DNA from: Ruegeria discodermiae
Lineage (GTDB): Bacteria; Pseudomonadota; Alphaproteobacteria; Rhodobacterales; Rhodobacteraceae
Direction of reading: 5' to 3'
NCBI RefSeq assembly: GCF_030758345.1
Contig: NZ_JAVAMO010000003.1
Location: 186,001-250,000 of the forward strand
DNA: 64,000 bases
Part shown: piece by piece, positions 8,749 to 18,106 of the stretch
How the letters are laid out: the number at the start of each line of letters is the position of its first letter
How positions within the stretch are numbered: the first letter of the stretch is position 1
Made by a program: the position numbers and the translations under genes
Notes under the pieces: model-generated
The model's database searches: none
What the model was told of the DNA's origin: nothing
What the model saw: the letters and a program-made list of their open reading frames with translations, nothing else

Positions 8749-10896
8749 TCACTCTGCGACAGCCGGTGTGCCAGCGCCGAGGATTTCAGAGCGCAGCGCC
8801 TCGTATTCGGGCTGCGCACGCAGGTCTGCAATCCGCTGCTTGTGCCATTCGGTTGATGCCGCAAGCAGTTCAGCCAGTTTTTTGTCCTGGGCGATGCGCG
8901 CCATCTCTGACAGCGTCGGATCGATCCAGCGGGTGATGCTGGTATCTTTCTGACCGCCCCGGCTCATCTTGGTCCAGTAATCCATCCCCATCACGTCGCG
9001 GAAGTGATTGACCCGCCCCCGGTCGCGCTTGACCAGATAGCTGTCGACGGAGCGGGTGGCATAGTGATTGATCTGCGCCACCGGATACGAGAAATGCGCC
9101 CGGGGGCGGGTGCAGGTCTTGGGATCGACACTGCCACCATCGGGCGCGATCCAGCGGATCTTGGCGAAATCCTCGGGCTCATGCACCGGCCCGTGGGTGC
9201 CGAAACGGGTGATCTCGGGGCGTGGGCGGAACAGGGATTTGACAAAGCGCCGCTCCTGCCCGCCATTTTCAATCGGCAATTCGGCATCGGTGTAATCCTC
9301 GATCACCAGATTGTCGGAAAAATCGACCCGCGCATTGTTCGAAAACAACCGCCAGGTGACCGGGATCACATCCGCCTCGGGCACGGCGTTCAACAGATCA
9401 TCCAACCTGCCTTCGCCGACCTTGATGTTGAGGAATTCATCCACATCCGAGACCAGAATCCAATCGGCCCGCGCCGTTGCCGGGTGGTCAAAGGCATATT
9501 TCAAAGCGCTTTTCTGCGGACCACGGCGCAGAACGTTGTTGCGCTCATGAGTAAGCAGGCCCAGCTCGGCCATGCGATCGAGGATCAGATCGGTGCCGTC
9601 AGAGCAGTCATTCGTATAGACAAGAAACTGCTCGAACCCGATGGCCCGGTGATAGGCCACCCATTCCAGAATATAGGGGCCTTCATTCTTCATCGCGGTG
9701 ATAAGAAGCGGGGTTTCGGCCCTGCGCCGCTCCACCTCTCCGGCCTCTGGCTTCGGCTTTGCCGGGGTCTTGGGCGTAGTGCCGTAGACGCGGCTCATCG
9801 TCTCGCTCAGACGCGGCGAGACCTCAAGCAGGTTGGTGTCGAAATCTTCGCGGTTGTAGTCCCAATTGTTGGTAATCCTACGGAAATGCCAGAAGCCGAA
9901 ATCCGGATCGGTCGGATCGCGGCGCGAGATGATCCGGTGGGTCAGCCACGGGCGGCCCTTGAGCGGCCCTTGCGGGGCGACGCAGTATTTGCGGTTCACC
10001 TTCGGTTTGCCGTCGCTGCGGATGAACTGGTGATCGGCATGCCGGATCAGCGCCCCATCCTCGGGCGGGTCGGCAAAGGCCCAGCGCCCGTCGATGCGCA
10101 CATAGCCCTGCTCCGAGGCCACGGTGGCATCGAAGATCGAGGCGCCCGACCGGGAATAGACCAGTTCGTCAATATCCACATTTAGTACGGCGCGGGCTTG
10201 GGACAGCAGGCGCCGCCGGCCCAACTCAACCATGGTCATATGCAGGAATTTGGAGTTGAAGTTTGTGTTGCCCGCCCCGCCGGGGCCAAAGGGGAACCAG
10301 GCGCGCACCACCGCCGACGCTTCGATCCCGTCAACCGAGGCAAGCGTCTCTTTCAGCGCGTCCATCGAGTAGTCGGTGGAGTGATTGTCATAGATCACGA
10401 CCGCATTCGCGCCATGTTCCTTGACGTAGTAGGCCAGCCAGTCCTGGATCCAGTCCAGCTTGTTATCCTTGGAGATCGCGTAAACCGCATTCTTGCCCGC
10501 AAACACATCCGTATGCAGCGCGTTCACCGCCACTGCACCGGAGAACAGCTTATGTTCGAAACCCAGTTCCGCTGGAGCGTCCACGGGCGACTGGAACCGG
10601 ATCACATTGCCGCGCGAAAGCGCATCGATGGCTTTGATCTGCACCCCCGTTCCGTCAATCGAAAACCGGGCCTGTTCGATTAGGCAGCGAAAATTCAGCA
10701 ATGAGGGGCAGATCAGAACCACTTCACCCGCATCGCGGTCAAAAAAGCAGTCATAGATCAGCGTATGGAAATCATAGCGGTTGTCGTAGTTGGGATCGCG
10801 CTCTTCGATCACACCAACCCGGTCGCGGTAATGCGAGGGGTGCCGCCCGTCAAACATGAAAGACGAAAGCCTGAGATCTAAGGTGTGCCTGTTCAT
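8749..10896 (-). CDS. Two-domain glycosyltransferase family 2-like protein (paralogue of the gene at 5806)
   Basis: 715 residues. Two GT-A-like units are visible. The first has WIQDWLAYYVKEHGANAVVI, DNHSTD and NVDIDEL at about 237-243; the second has ITAMKNEGPYILEWVAYHRA, TNDCSDGTD and VSDVDEF at about 482. The C-terminal NHYATRS...KRDRGRVNH block matches the gene at 5806. Unlike that paralogue, both DxD-like motifs here look intact, so both units may be active. It is first in a likely operon with the TylF-like methyltransferase and divergent from adhC. Likely role: addition of two sugars to a capsule, LPS or exopolysaccharide. Confidence 0.85.
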   Translation of the reverse strand: MNRHTLDLRLSSFMFDGRHPSHYRDRVGVIEERDPNYDNRYDFHTLIYDCFFDRDAGEVVLICPSLLNFRCLIEQARFSIDGTGVQIKAIDALSRGNVIRFQSPVDAPAELGFEHKLFSGAVAVNALHTDVFAGKNAVYAISKDNKLDWIQDWLAYYVKEHGANAVVIYDNHSTDYSMDALKETLASVDGIEASAVVRAWFPFGPGGAGNTNFNSKFLHMTMVELGRRRLLSQARAVLNVDIDELVYSRSGASIFDATVASEQGYVRIDGRWAFADPPEDGALIRHADHQFIRSDGKPKVNRKYCVAPQGPLKGRPWLTHRIISRRDPTDPDFGFWHFRRITNNWDYNREDFDTNLLEVSPRLSETMSRVYGTTPKTPAKPKPEAGEVERRRAETPLLITAMKNEGPYILEWVAYHRAIGFEQFLVYTNDCSDGTDLILDRMAELGLLTHERNNVLRRGPQKSALKYAFDHPATARADWILVSDVDEFLNIKVGEGRLDDLLNAVPEADVIPVTWRLFSNNARVDFSDNLVIEDYTDAELPIENGGQERRFVKSLFRPRPEITRFGTHGPVHEPEDFAKIRWIAPDGGSVDPKTCTRPRAHFSYPVAQINHYATRSVDSYLVKRDRGRVNHFRDVMGMDYWTKMSRGGQKDTSITRWIDPTLSEMARIAQDKKLAELLAASTEWHKQRIADLRAQPEYEALRSEILGAGTPAVAE

Positions 10897-11094
10897 CGCC
10901 CGTGTTTCTTCTTGTGACCAAAGCGCCCTTATTGCCCGGGCTTTGCGCGAGAGGCTAAGTCAAATCGGGGGGTATTGCAAAAGCTAAGTGAGGCCACAAC
11001 CACCCCGTCGGCCTGTTTAGGCATCGGTGAAACGAGTGTTGAAAACCCACCCGCTTTGACGCAGGGTCAGGAAAAACACAGAGGGAGACATGTG

Positions 11095-12207
11095 ATGCGC
11101 ACCCGTGCTGCCGTGGCCATTGAGGCCGGAAAACCGCTTGAAATCATGGATGTGATTCTGGAAGGCCCAAAGGCCGGAGAGGTTCTGGTCGAAATCAAGG
11201 CGACCGGCATCTGCCACACCGATGAATTCACCCTGTCCGGCGCCGATCCCGAAGGTCTGTTTCCGGCCATCCTCGGCCACGAGGGCGCGGGTGTCGTGCT
11301 GGAGGTCGGCGCCGGGGTGACCAGCCTGAAGCCGGGCGATCACGTCATCCCTCTCTATACCCCGGAATGCCGCGAATGCGAGTATTGCCTGAACCCCAAG
11401 ACCAACCTGTGCCAGGCGATCCGCAGCACGCAGGGTCAGGGTCTGATGCCCGACGGTACTTCGCGCTTCACCACGCTCGATGGCGACCCGGTCCTGCATT
11501 ATATGGGCTGTTCGACCTTCGCCAATCATACGGTTGTGCCAGAAATCGCGCTGGCCAAGATCCGCGAGGACGCGCCCTTTGACAAGGTCTGTTATATCGG
11601 CTGCGGCGTGACCACCGGCATCGGCGCAGTGATCAACACCGCCAAGGTCGAAATCGGCAGCCGCGCGATTGTCTTCGGTCTGGGTGGTATCGGGCTGAAC
11701 GTCATTCAAGGCCTGCGCCTGGCCGGGGCCGATCAGATCGTCGGCGTCGACCTGAACCCCGACAAGATCCCGATGGCCGAGAAATTCGGCATGACCGATT
11801 TCGTCAACCCGACCGAGGTCGAAGGCGATCTGGTGCCCTATCTAGTTGATCTGACCAAGGGCGGCGCCGATTACACGTTTGATGCCACCGGCAATGTGGG
11901 CGTGATGCGCACCGCGCTTGAAGCGGCCCATAAGGGCTGGGGCGAGAGCATCATCATCGGCGTGGCGCCCGCCGGGGCCGAGATCAGCACGCGCCCCTTC
12001 CAGCTTGTCACCGGGCGCAGCTGGCGCGGCACCGCATTCGGGGGCGCACGCGGGCGCACCGATGTGCCCCAGATCGTGGACTGGTACATGGAGGGCAAGA
12101 TCGAGATCGACCCGATGATCACCCACACCATGGGTCTGGACGACATCAACACGGGCTTCGACCTGATGCATGCGGGCAAGAGCATCCGCAGCGTTGTGGT
12201 GTACTGA
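11095..12207 (+). CDS. adhC: S-(hydroxymethyl)glutathione dehydrogenase / class III alcohol dehydrogenase
   Basis: 370-residue zinc enzyme that oxidises S-hydroxymethylglutathione to S-formylglutathione with NAD+, the first oxidation in glutathione-dependent formaldehyde detoxification. The catalytic-zinc region GICHTDEF, the four-Cys structural-zinc loop [15 protein letters not shown], and the NAD-binding GLGGIGLN are all visible. The start at 11095 has a GAGGGAG site 7 nt upstream. fghA, the next enzyme of the pathway, lies 3.6 kb downstream on the same strand but is not in the same operon. A strong terminator follows. It also has S-nitrosoglutathione reductase activity in known members. 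Confidence 0.96.
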   Translation: MRTRAAVAIEAGKPLEIMDVILEGPKAGEVLVEIKATGICHTDEFTLSGADPEGLFPAILGHEGAGVVLEVGAGVTSLKPGDHVIPLYTPECRECEYCLNPKTNLCQAIRSTQGQGLMPDGTSRFTTLDGDPVLHYMGCSTFANHTVVPEIALAKIREDAPFDKVCYIGCGVTTGIGAVINTAKVEIGSRAIVFGLGGIGLNVIQGLRLAGADQIVGVDLNPDKIPMAEKFGMTDFVNPTEVEGDLVPYLVDLTKGGADYTFDATGNVGVMRTALEAAHKGWGESIIIGVAPAGAEISTRPFQLVTGRSWRGTAFGGARGRTDVPQIVDWYMEGKIEIDPMITHTMGLDDINTGFDLMHAGKSIRSVVVY

Positions 12208-12234
12208 CACGCGACCAGGCGCGGCTGAAATGCT

Positions 12235-12264
12235 GACCGGGTGAAACCTTCACCCGGTCTTTTT
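12235..12264 (+). terminator. Rho-independent terminator of adhC
   Basis: Perfect 11-bp stem (12235-12245 with 12249-12259), 3-nt loop ACC, then TTTTT. It lies 28 bp after the adhC stop codon. Confidence 0.92.
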
Positions 12265-12318
12265 GTTGCCATGAACCTCATGCAGGATTGTCCCAAAATG
12301 ACACTTATGAGGTAATGC

Positions 12319-13035
12319 ATGTCCCGAATCGAACAGCCGGTGCTTGCGGTCCTGATCGATGCCGAGAATATTCCCTCCAAATTCGCCGCTCAGATCCTGA
12401 AAGAGGCGAAAGCATTCGGATATCCCGCGCTCAAGCGGGTCTATGGCGATTGGAGCGGCAGTCATCTGGGCAACTGGAAAGAGGTGGTTGCCGATCTGGG
12501 GATGGTTGCGCGGCAGGCGAGCGCAAACACTACGGGCAAGAATGCAAGCGATATCGGGCTTGTCATTGATGCGATGGACCTGCTGCATACCCGGCGATTT
12601 GACGGTTTCGTCCTGGTCAGTTCCGATGGCGATTTCACCGCACTTGCCAATCGCATCCGGGAACAGGGATTGATCGCTATCGGCATCGGCGAGGAAAAGA
12701 TGCCGATCTCGCTGCGACGGGCCTGCAACCGGTCTGTGGTGATCAAAGGCGCGGCCGAGGCTGCTTCAGGCAAAAATGGCGCAAAGCAGGCGAGCGTTTC
12801 AAAACACCCGCCAAGCAAGGCGGCACCTCTCATAAGGAGAGCCATGAAGAAGCTGCCCCATAAGGGTGGGTGGTATCACCTGGCTCAGCTTGGCAACCTC
12901 ATTCGATCGGAAAGCAATGAATTCGACCCACGCAGTTATGGATGCAGCAAACTCAGCACCTTGTTGCAAAAGTCCGGAGAATTCGAACTGAAGCAAGTCG
13001 CAGGCGGGTTCAATGTGCGCCCGAAAGCCGCCTAG
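12319..13035 (+). CDS. NYN domain protein with C-terminal OST-HTH/LOTUS domain
   Basis: 238 residues. The N-terminal NYN (PIN-like) nuclease domain of the LabA/DUF88 type has the expected acidic residues: LIDAENIP near residue 14, NASDIGLVIDAMDLLH at about 75-90 and SSDGDFTALANRIREQG at about 96-112. A short Lys/Ala-rich linker leads to a LOTUS/OST-HTH domain (about 165-235), a fold that binds RNA. Prediction: a metal-dependent ribonuclease guided by its LOTUS domain. Starts just after the adhC terminator, and its stop overlaps the convergent TetR stop by 4 bp. Biological target unknown. Confidence 0.9.
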   Translation: MSRIEQPVLAVLIDAENIPSKFAAQILKEAKAFGYPALKRVYGDWSGSHLGNWKEVVADLGMVARQASANTTGKNASDIGLVIDAMDLLHTRRFDGFVLVSSDGDFTALANRIREQGLIAIGIGEEKMPISLRRACNRSVVIKGAAEAASGKNGAKQASVSKHPPSKAAPLIRRAMKKLPHKGGWYHLAQLGNLIRSESNEFDPRSYGCSKLSTLLQKSGEFELKQVAGGFNVRPKAA

Positions 13036-13649
13036 ACCCCATAGCGCGCCATGAACATCTCGACGGCCTGTCTGGCCACTTCGTCGATTTCGGACTGTTC
13101 GAAACGGTCGCGAATGCCAAAGGCCGCCTCCAACCAGAGCTTGGCCTTGCAAAGCTCTGAGAACTGCTCGGCAGCCATCGTCACGTCGTCGATCTGCAGC
13201 TCACCCTTTGCGATCGCTTTTTCCAGATACTCTACCAGCTGCCGCCTGCCGTTCTTGGGACCGGACTCATAAAAGGCCAGTCCCAGCTCGGGGAATCTGT
13301 CGCGTTCGGCGACGCAGATCCGAAATATCTGCTGCGCGAAATCCGAGATCAGAAACGCGACCAGCTGCTGCGCGGCAACCGAAAGCACTTCGCGGGCGGG
13401 CTGGGACTCATCCACCATCGACAGAATCTGTTCGGACATACGGCAGCATTCGGTCTGCACCACCTCGCGAAACAGCAGACGCTTATCGGGGAAATAGCTG
13501 TAGAGTGTCGCCTTGGAGACATTCGCCGCCCGGGCGATATCGTCAACGCTGGCCCCTTCGAATCCATCCGCCATGAACACCTCGCGGGCACCTTTCAGCA
13601 CCTGATCGAATTTTCGTCCGGTGCGAAGGATGGTCGAGGTATCGGTCAT
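13032..13649 (-). CDS. TetR/AcrR family transcriptional regulator
   Basis: 205 residues. The N-terminal HTH is about residues 28-60 (SVDDIARAANVSKATLYSYFPDK), followed by an all-helical ligand-binding domain of the AcrR C-terminal type. It is divergent from mbfA with 128 bp between start codons, and an imperfect 19-nt palindrome lies 34 bp upstream of its own start, a likely autoregulatory operator. It could also affect mbfA, though mbfA carries its own iron box. Ligand unknown. Confidence 0.92.
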   Translation of the reverse strand: MTDTSTILRTGRKFDQVLKGAREVFMADGFEGASVDDIARAANVSKATLYSYFPDKRLLFREVVQTECCRMSEQILSMVDESQPAREVLSVAAQQLVAFLISDFAQQIFRICVAERDRFPELGLAFYESGPKNGRRQLVEYLEKAIAKGELQIDDVTMAAEQFSELCKAKLWLEAAFGIRDRFEQSEIDEVARQAVEMFMARYGV

Positions 13650-13682
13650 GAAAGCTCCTGGTTGGATGGCCTCTAGAGAATA

Positions 13683-13701
13683 AAACCGATCAGTTCAGTT
13701 T
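13683..13701. promoter_or_regulatory. Candidate TetR operator
   Basis: Imperfect 19-nt palindrome of the form AAACnGAnCnGnTCnGTTT in the divergent TetR-mbfA gap, 34 bp upstream of the TetR start. Size and placement fit a TetR-family autoregulatory site. Sequence evidence only. Confidence 0.4.
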
Positions 13702-13743
13702 CAACGATTTTCTGGATGAACTTCCGGTAACGTGACGATATCA

Positions 13744-13766
13744 TTTATTAGAATGATTCTAATAAA
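13744..13766. promoter_or_regulatory. Irr-type iron-control element (ICE) before mbfA
   Basis: A 23-nt palindrome, perfect except for its central base, with arms of 11 bp. Its core TTAGAA-N3-TTCTAA matches the known ICE consensus bound by Irr in Alphaproteobacteria. It ends 11 bp before the mbfA start codon, a position suited to repression under low iron. MbfA genes in Rhizobiales are known Irr targets. Confidence 0.75.
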
Positions 13767-13777
13767 CTGAGTCGAAC

Positions 13778-14752
13778 ATGAAATTTCTCTCTCACCGCAA
13801 ACACTTCCGGGACCTGACCGAGCAGGAAGTCTTGGCGCTTGCGATCTCATCGGAAGAGGATGATGCCCGTATTTATCGCAGTTACGCCGAACGATTGAGG
13901 GCGGATTATCCCGCCTCGGCCAAAATGTTCGAGGGCATGGCCGCCGAAGAAGACACCCATCGGGGGCGCCTGATCGCGCTGCATGAGGACCGGTTCGGCC
14001 CGACCATTCCGCTGATCCGCCGCGAACATGTGGCAGGCTATTACACGCGCCGCCCGGTCTGGCTGGTTGAAAACCTGGGCATCGAACGTATCCGCGAAGA
14101 GGCCGAGGGCATGGAGCGCGATGCCGAGCGGTTCTACCTGACCGCCGCAGCGCGCACCAGTGATGCCGCCACGCGCAAGCTGCTGGGCGATCTCGCAGTG
14201 GAAGAGGCCGGTCATCAGGAAACCGCCTCACATCTGTCGGACACGTTTCTGGACCATGACGCGCGCAGCTCGGAAGAGGCCAACTCGCACCGGCAGTTCA
14301 TCCTGACCTGGGTGCAGCCGGGGCTGGCCGGGCTTATGGACGGCTCTGTCTCGACCCTTGCGCCAATCTTCGCGACCGCCTTTGCCACCCAGGACACCTG
14401 GACCACATTTCTCGTTGGGCTGGCAGCCTCGGTCGGGGCAGGCATTTCGATGGGCTTCACCGAAGCCGCTTCGGATGATGGCGAGTTGTCGGGGCGCGGC
14501 TCGCCGGTGAAACGCGGGCTGGCCTCGGGCGTGATGACCACGGTGGGCGGGCTGGGCCACGCCCTGCCCTATCTGATCCCCGAGTTCTGGACCGCAACCA
14601 CCATCGCCTTTCTGATCGTGTTTTGCGAGCTTTGGGCGATCGCCTGGATTCAGAACCGCTATATGCAGACCCCCTTCTTCCGTGCCGCGTTTCAGGTGGT
14701 GCTTGGCGGGTCTTTGGTGCTGGCGGCCGGTATCCTGATCGGAAGCGGCTAA
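13778..14752 (+). CDS. mbfA: Membrane-bound ferritin MbfA (erythrin-VIT fusion), iron exporter
   Basis: 324 residues. The N-terminal erythrin/rubrerythrin di-iron domain (about 1-165) shows the E/H ligand motifs SSEEDDARIY, AAEEDTHRG, AEGMERDAERFY and EEAGHQE. The C-terminal part (about 170-324) is a VIT1/CCC1-like membrane domain with several hydrophobic helices (LAGLMDGSVSTLAPIF, GLAASVGAGISMGFTEA). Related MbfA proteins bind ferrous iron with the cytosolic ferritin-like domain and export it, protecting against iron and peroxide stress. The 23-nt ICE palindrome just upstream implies Irr repression when iron is low. Divergent from a TetR regulator. Confidence 0.93.
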   Translation: MKFLSHRKHFRDLTEQEVLALAISSEEDDARIYRSYAERLRADYPASAKMFEGMAAEEDTHRGRLIALHEDRFGPTIPLIRREHVAGYYTRRPVWLVENLGIERIREEAEGMERDAERFYLTAAARTSDAATRKLLGDLAVEEAGHQETASHLSDTFLDHDARSSEEANSHRQFILTWVQPGLAGLMDGSVSTLAPIFATAFATQDTWTTFLVGLAASVGAGISMGFTEAASDDGELSGRGSPVKRGLASGVMTTVGGLGHALPYLIPEFWTATTIAFLIVFCELWAIAWIQNRYMQTPFFRAAFQVVLGGSLVLAAGILIGSG

Positions 14753-14803
14753 CATGTGAATTATTCCGTTGAGCTTTGATCGCGGGGTGTTACCTATCGC
14801 CCC

Positions 14804-15733
14804 ATGGTCGAGATATTCCTCAGAACCCTGCCCTTCTTTGCGATCATTGGCCTGGGATACTGGGCCGGGCGCACGCGGTTCTTCACCGAAGAGGCAACCG
14901 CTTATCTGACCAAGTTCGTCTTTTTCTTCGCGCTTCCGGCGATGCTGTTCCGCTTTTCCGCGACGCTGCCCTTCAACGAGATTTTCAACGGGCGACTGAT
15001 CGTGGCCTATCTCTGCGGCACGGCGGCGGTCTATGGGGTGGCGACCATCGCGGGCTTCCTGCGGCGGCAGGACGTGCCCACCACCGCCATCGAGGCGCAA
15101 TGCGCGGCCATCGGCAATGTGGGCTTTCTGGGCCTGCCGATGCTGGCGGTGCTGTTTGGCGAGGCCGCAATCGGGCCAGTCATGCTGGTCCTGTCGGTCG
15201 ATCTGATCGTGTTCTCATCCCTGATCGTGATCCTGATCAATGGCGGGCGCGAGCGCGTGCCTGTCATGCAGATGCTGCGCCTGATCGGCATCGGTCTGCT
15301 GAAGAACCCGATGATCGTCTCGATCAGCATCGGTTTGATCTGGTCGGCGCTGCGCCTGCCGATCCATCAGCCGCTGGAGTCTTTTCTGAACATCCTCGGC
15401 GGGGCCGCCACACCCGGAGCGCTGTTTGCCATCGGCGCCTCGCTGGCGTCGAAATCGGCAGAGCGTCTGGCGGTGGCGGGCTGGCTCAGCTTCTGCAAGC
15501 TGATCCTGCACCCCGCTTTTGTGGCGCTTGCGGTGCTGGTCCTGCTGCCGCTGGATGCGTTTTCCGCCTCGGTGGTGATCGCAGCGGCGGCGTTGCCGGT
15601 GGCGGGCAACGTGTTCATTCTGGCCTCCCATTACGGGGTTGCGCCACATCGCGCTTCGGCGGCGATCTTCGTCTCGACCTGCCTCAGCATTCTGACCGTG
15701 CCCGCGCTGATTGCGCTGACCTCCGCTTTCTGA
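14804..15733 (+). CDS. AEC family transporter (auxin efflux carrier type)
   Basis: 309-residue integral membrane protein with about ten hydrophobic segments arranged as two halves of five, as in the AEC family (MdcF/YfdV-like). N-terminal FFAIIGLGYWAGR and the central AIGNVGFLGLPM motif with its conserved Asn-Pro features are visible. Likely an inner-membrane carrier for an organic anion such as malate or malonate; the substrate is unknown. No strong ribosome site precedes the ATG. It lies between mbfA and fghA on the same strand and may be cotranscribed with fghA. Confidence 0.88.
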   Translation: MVEIFLRTLPFFAIIGLGYWAGRTRFFTEEATAYLTKFVFFFALPAMLFRFSATLPFNEIFNGRLIVAYLCGTAAVYGVATIAGFLRRQDVPTTAIEAQCAAIGNVGFLGLPMLAVLFGEAAIGPVMLVLSVDLIVFSSLIVILINGGRERVPVMQMLRLIGIGLLKNPMIVSISIGLIWSALRLPIHQPLESFLNILGGAATPGALFAIGASLASKSAERLAVAGWLSFCKLILHPAFVALAVLVLLPLDAFSASVVIAAAALPVAGNVFILASHYGVAPHRASAAIFVSTCLSILTVPALIALTSAF

Positions 15734-15808
15734 GACCTCGCGCCCTTTACAGACCCCGCCCGCCCGGCTAGCGATAGCCGTGACCGGTTCGGCCAGAGGA
15801 CAGAACAC

Positions 15809-16642
15809 ATGGAAATTCTATCGGAAAACACCTGTTTCGGCGGCGTTCAGGGCGTCTATAAACATGCCTCAGAGGCCTGCGCCTGCGACATGACCTTTGG
15901 CTTGTTCCTACCCGCTGAGGCCAAGGATGGCCCGGTTCCGGTGCTGTGGTATCTCTCTGGCCTGACCTGCACCCATGAAAACGCCATGACCAAGGCGGGC
16001 GCACAGGGTTGGGCCGCCGAGCAAGGCATCGCGCTGGTCTTTCCCGACACATCGCCACGTGGTGAGGGTGTGGCCGATCATGACGATTACGATCTGGGAC
16101 AGGGGGCAGGTTTCTATGTGAACGCCACCCAGAAGCCCTGGGCGCCGCATTTCAACATGTGGGATTACGTGGCCGAGGAACTACCCGCGCTGCTGACCGG
16201 CAATTTCGCCATTGATGGCGAACGGCAAGGGATTACCGGACATTCCATGGGCGGGCATGGCGCCCTGACGCTGGCGATGAACCTGCCGGGCCGCTTCCGT
16301 TCGGTCTCGGCTTTTGCGCCGATTACAAACCCGACCGGATCGGAATGGGGCCGAAAGCAGCTCAGCGCCTATCTGGGCGATGATGAAAGCAACTGGGCAC
16401 GCCACGATTCGACACTGATGATGCGCGAGACCGGGTTTGACGGGCCGATCCTGATCGATACCGGCACCAGCGACCAGTTCATCAAGCTGCTGCGCCCCGA
16501 GGCACTGGCCGAGGCCATGGCCGCGCGCCGCCAGCAGGCGGTCAACCGGCTGCAACCGGGTTATGATCACAGCTATTTCTTCGTTTCCTCCTTCATGGAA
16601 GATCACATGACGTTCCACGCTGAAGCTTTGCATGCGGACTGA
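15809..16642 (+). CDS. fghA: S-formylglutathione hydrolase
   Basis: 277-residue serine hydrolase of the esterase D type that splits S-formylglutathione into formate and glutathione, the step after AdhC. The nucleophile elbow GHSMGGHGA is at about residues 146-154, the catalytic Asp region near DTGTSDQF and the His in YDHSYFF near residue 253. The length matches E. coli FrmB/YeiG and human ESD. The gene after it starts 4 bp after its stop, so it is in an operon with the transhydrogenase gene. Confidence 0.95.
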   Translation: MEILSENTCFGGVQGVYKHASEACACDMTFGLFLPAEAKDGPVPVLWYLSGLTCTHENAMTKAGAQGWAAEQGIALVFPDTSPRGEGVADHDDYDLGQGAGFYVNATQKPWAPHFNMWDYVAEELPALLTGNFAIDGERQGITGHSMGGHGALTLAMNLPGRFRSVSAFAPITNPTGSEWGRKQLSAYLGDDESNWARHDSTLMMRETGFDGPILIDTGTSDQFIKLLRPEALAEAMAARRQQAVNRLQPGYDHSYFFVSSFMEDHMTFHAEALHAD

Positions 16643-16645
16643 GCC

Positions 16646-18106
16646 ATGGCGGATCATGATTATGACCTGATTGTCATCGGTTCCGGCCCGTCGGGGCGCG
16701 CGGCGGCCATCCAGGCCGGAAAACTTGGTCGCAAGGTGCTGGTGATCGACCGCAAGGACCGGTTGGGAGGTGTTTCGGTACATACCGGGACGATCCCGTC
16801 CAAGACGCTGCGCGAAACCGTGCTGAACCTGTCGGGCTGGCGCGAGCGCAGCTTTTATGGCCGGTCGTACCGGGTCAAAGACCAAATCAGCGCAGAGGAT
16901 CTCAAGGCGCGGCTGCACATGACGCTCGATCACGAGGTCGACGTGCTGGAACACCAGTTCAACCGCAACCATGTCGACACGCTGAATGGGCTGGCGAAAT
17001 TCGTGGGCCCGCATGAAATCGAAGTGGCGACACAGGCCAGCGACACCACCCGCATGACTGCGGCCAAGTTCCTGATCGCCACCGGCACCAAGACCTATCG
17101 CCCCGATTATGTACCTTTTAACGGCAAGACCGTTGTGGATGGCGATGATTTCCTGGAAATGGAGGAGATCCCGCGGTCGTTGGTGGTGATAGGCGCGGGC
17201 GTGATCGGTGTGGAATACGCGACCATGTTCTCGGCGCTGGATGTGCGGGTCGCGTTGATCGAACCGCGCGCCAGTTTTCTCGATTTCATCGACCGCACCC
17301 TGATTCAGGACTTCACCCACCAGATCCGCGAAAACGGCGTCGATCTGCGGCTTGGGTCGGCGGTCGAAAACATCGAGGATGCGGGAACCCATATCGAAGT
17401 CAGCCTCGCAAATGGCCGCCATGTGCGCGGCGAGATGCTGTTGTTTGCAGCCGGACGGATAGGTGCCACCGCGTCGCTCAACCTGGATGCGGTGGGGCTG
17501 GAAACGGACCATCGCGGTCGGCTTGAGGTGGACCGCAAGACCTACCAGACCAGTGTGCCGCATATCTATGCCACCGGTGACGTGATCGGGCACCCCTCGC
17601 TGGCGTCGACGTCGCTCCAACAGGGTCGTGTGGCGGCGTGCCACGCACTTGAAACTCCAACCCTGTCCGAAAGCCCGTGGTATCCCTATGGCATCTACTC
17701 GGTGCCCGAGATGTCCACCTGCGGCATGTCCGAAGAGGAATTGCACGAACGCGGCATCCCCTACGAGGTCGGCGTGGCGCGGTTCCGCGAGACCTCGCGC
17801 GGGCATATCATGGGGCTGGAACACGGCATGCTGAAGATGCTGCTCAGCCTCAAGACCCGGCGCGTGCTGGGGGTGCAGATCGTGGGCGAGGGCGCGACCG
17901 AGCTGATCCATATCGGACAGGCGGTTATGAACCTGAAAGGCACGGTGGATTATTTCGTGCAGAACACATTCAACTATCCGACACTGGCCGAGGCCTACAA
18001 GATAGCGGGCCTCGACGCGTTCAACCGGATGCCGATTCCCGAAGAGTTCAAAGTACGCAGATCGGCCAAGAAAGCCGCATCAATACCAGCCAAGGCAGCG
18101 GAATAG
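16646..18106 (+). CDS. sthA: Soluble pyridine nucleotide transhydrogenase (Si-specific)
   Basis: 486-residue FAD flavoprotein of the disulfide reductase superfamily that exchanges hydride between NADPH and NAD+. The N-terminal FAD motif [18 protein letters not shown], the segment [17 protein letters not shown], the NAD motif [12 protein letters not shown] at about 180 and the C-terminal dimerisation domain are present. As expected for SthA, the redox-active Cys pair is absent; even the single Cys that E. coli SthA keeps here is replaced by Ser. It sits between fghA (4 bp) and yaiI (1-nt overlap), so NAD(P)H balancing may be expressed with formaldehyde oxidation. Confidence 0.93.
   Translation: MADHDYDLIVIGSGPSGRAAAIQAGKLGRKVLVIDRKDRLGGVSVHTGTIPSKTLRETVLNLSGWRERSFYGRSYRVKDQISAEDLKARLHMTLDHEVDVLEHQFNRNHVDTLNGLAKFVGPHEIEVATQASDTTRMTAAKFLIATGTKTYRPDYVPFNGKTVVDGDDFLEMEEIPRSLVVIGAGVIGVEYATMFSALDVRVALIEPRASFLDFIDRTLIQDFTHQIRENGVDLRLGSAVENIEDAGTHIEVSLANGRHVRGEMLLFAAGRIGATASLNLDAVGLETDHRGRLEVDRKTYQTSVPHIYATGDVIGHPSLASTSLQQGRVAACHALETPTLSESPWYPYGIYSVPEMSTCGMSEEELHERGIPYEVGVARFRETSRGHIMGLEHGMLKMLLSLKTRRVLGVQIVGEGATELIHIGQAVMNLKGTVDYFVQNTFNYPTLAEAYKIAGLDAFNRMPIPEEFKVRRSAKKAASIPAKAAE

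Noticed and set aside
13032-13035. Four-bp overlap of two stop codons (CTAG)
   Set aside because: A palindromic stop overlap of convergent genes; ordinary in this compact genome.
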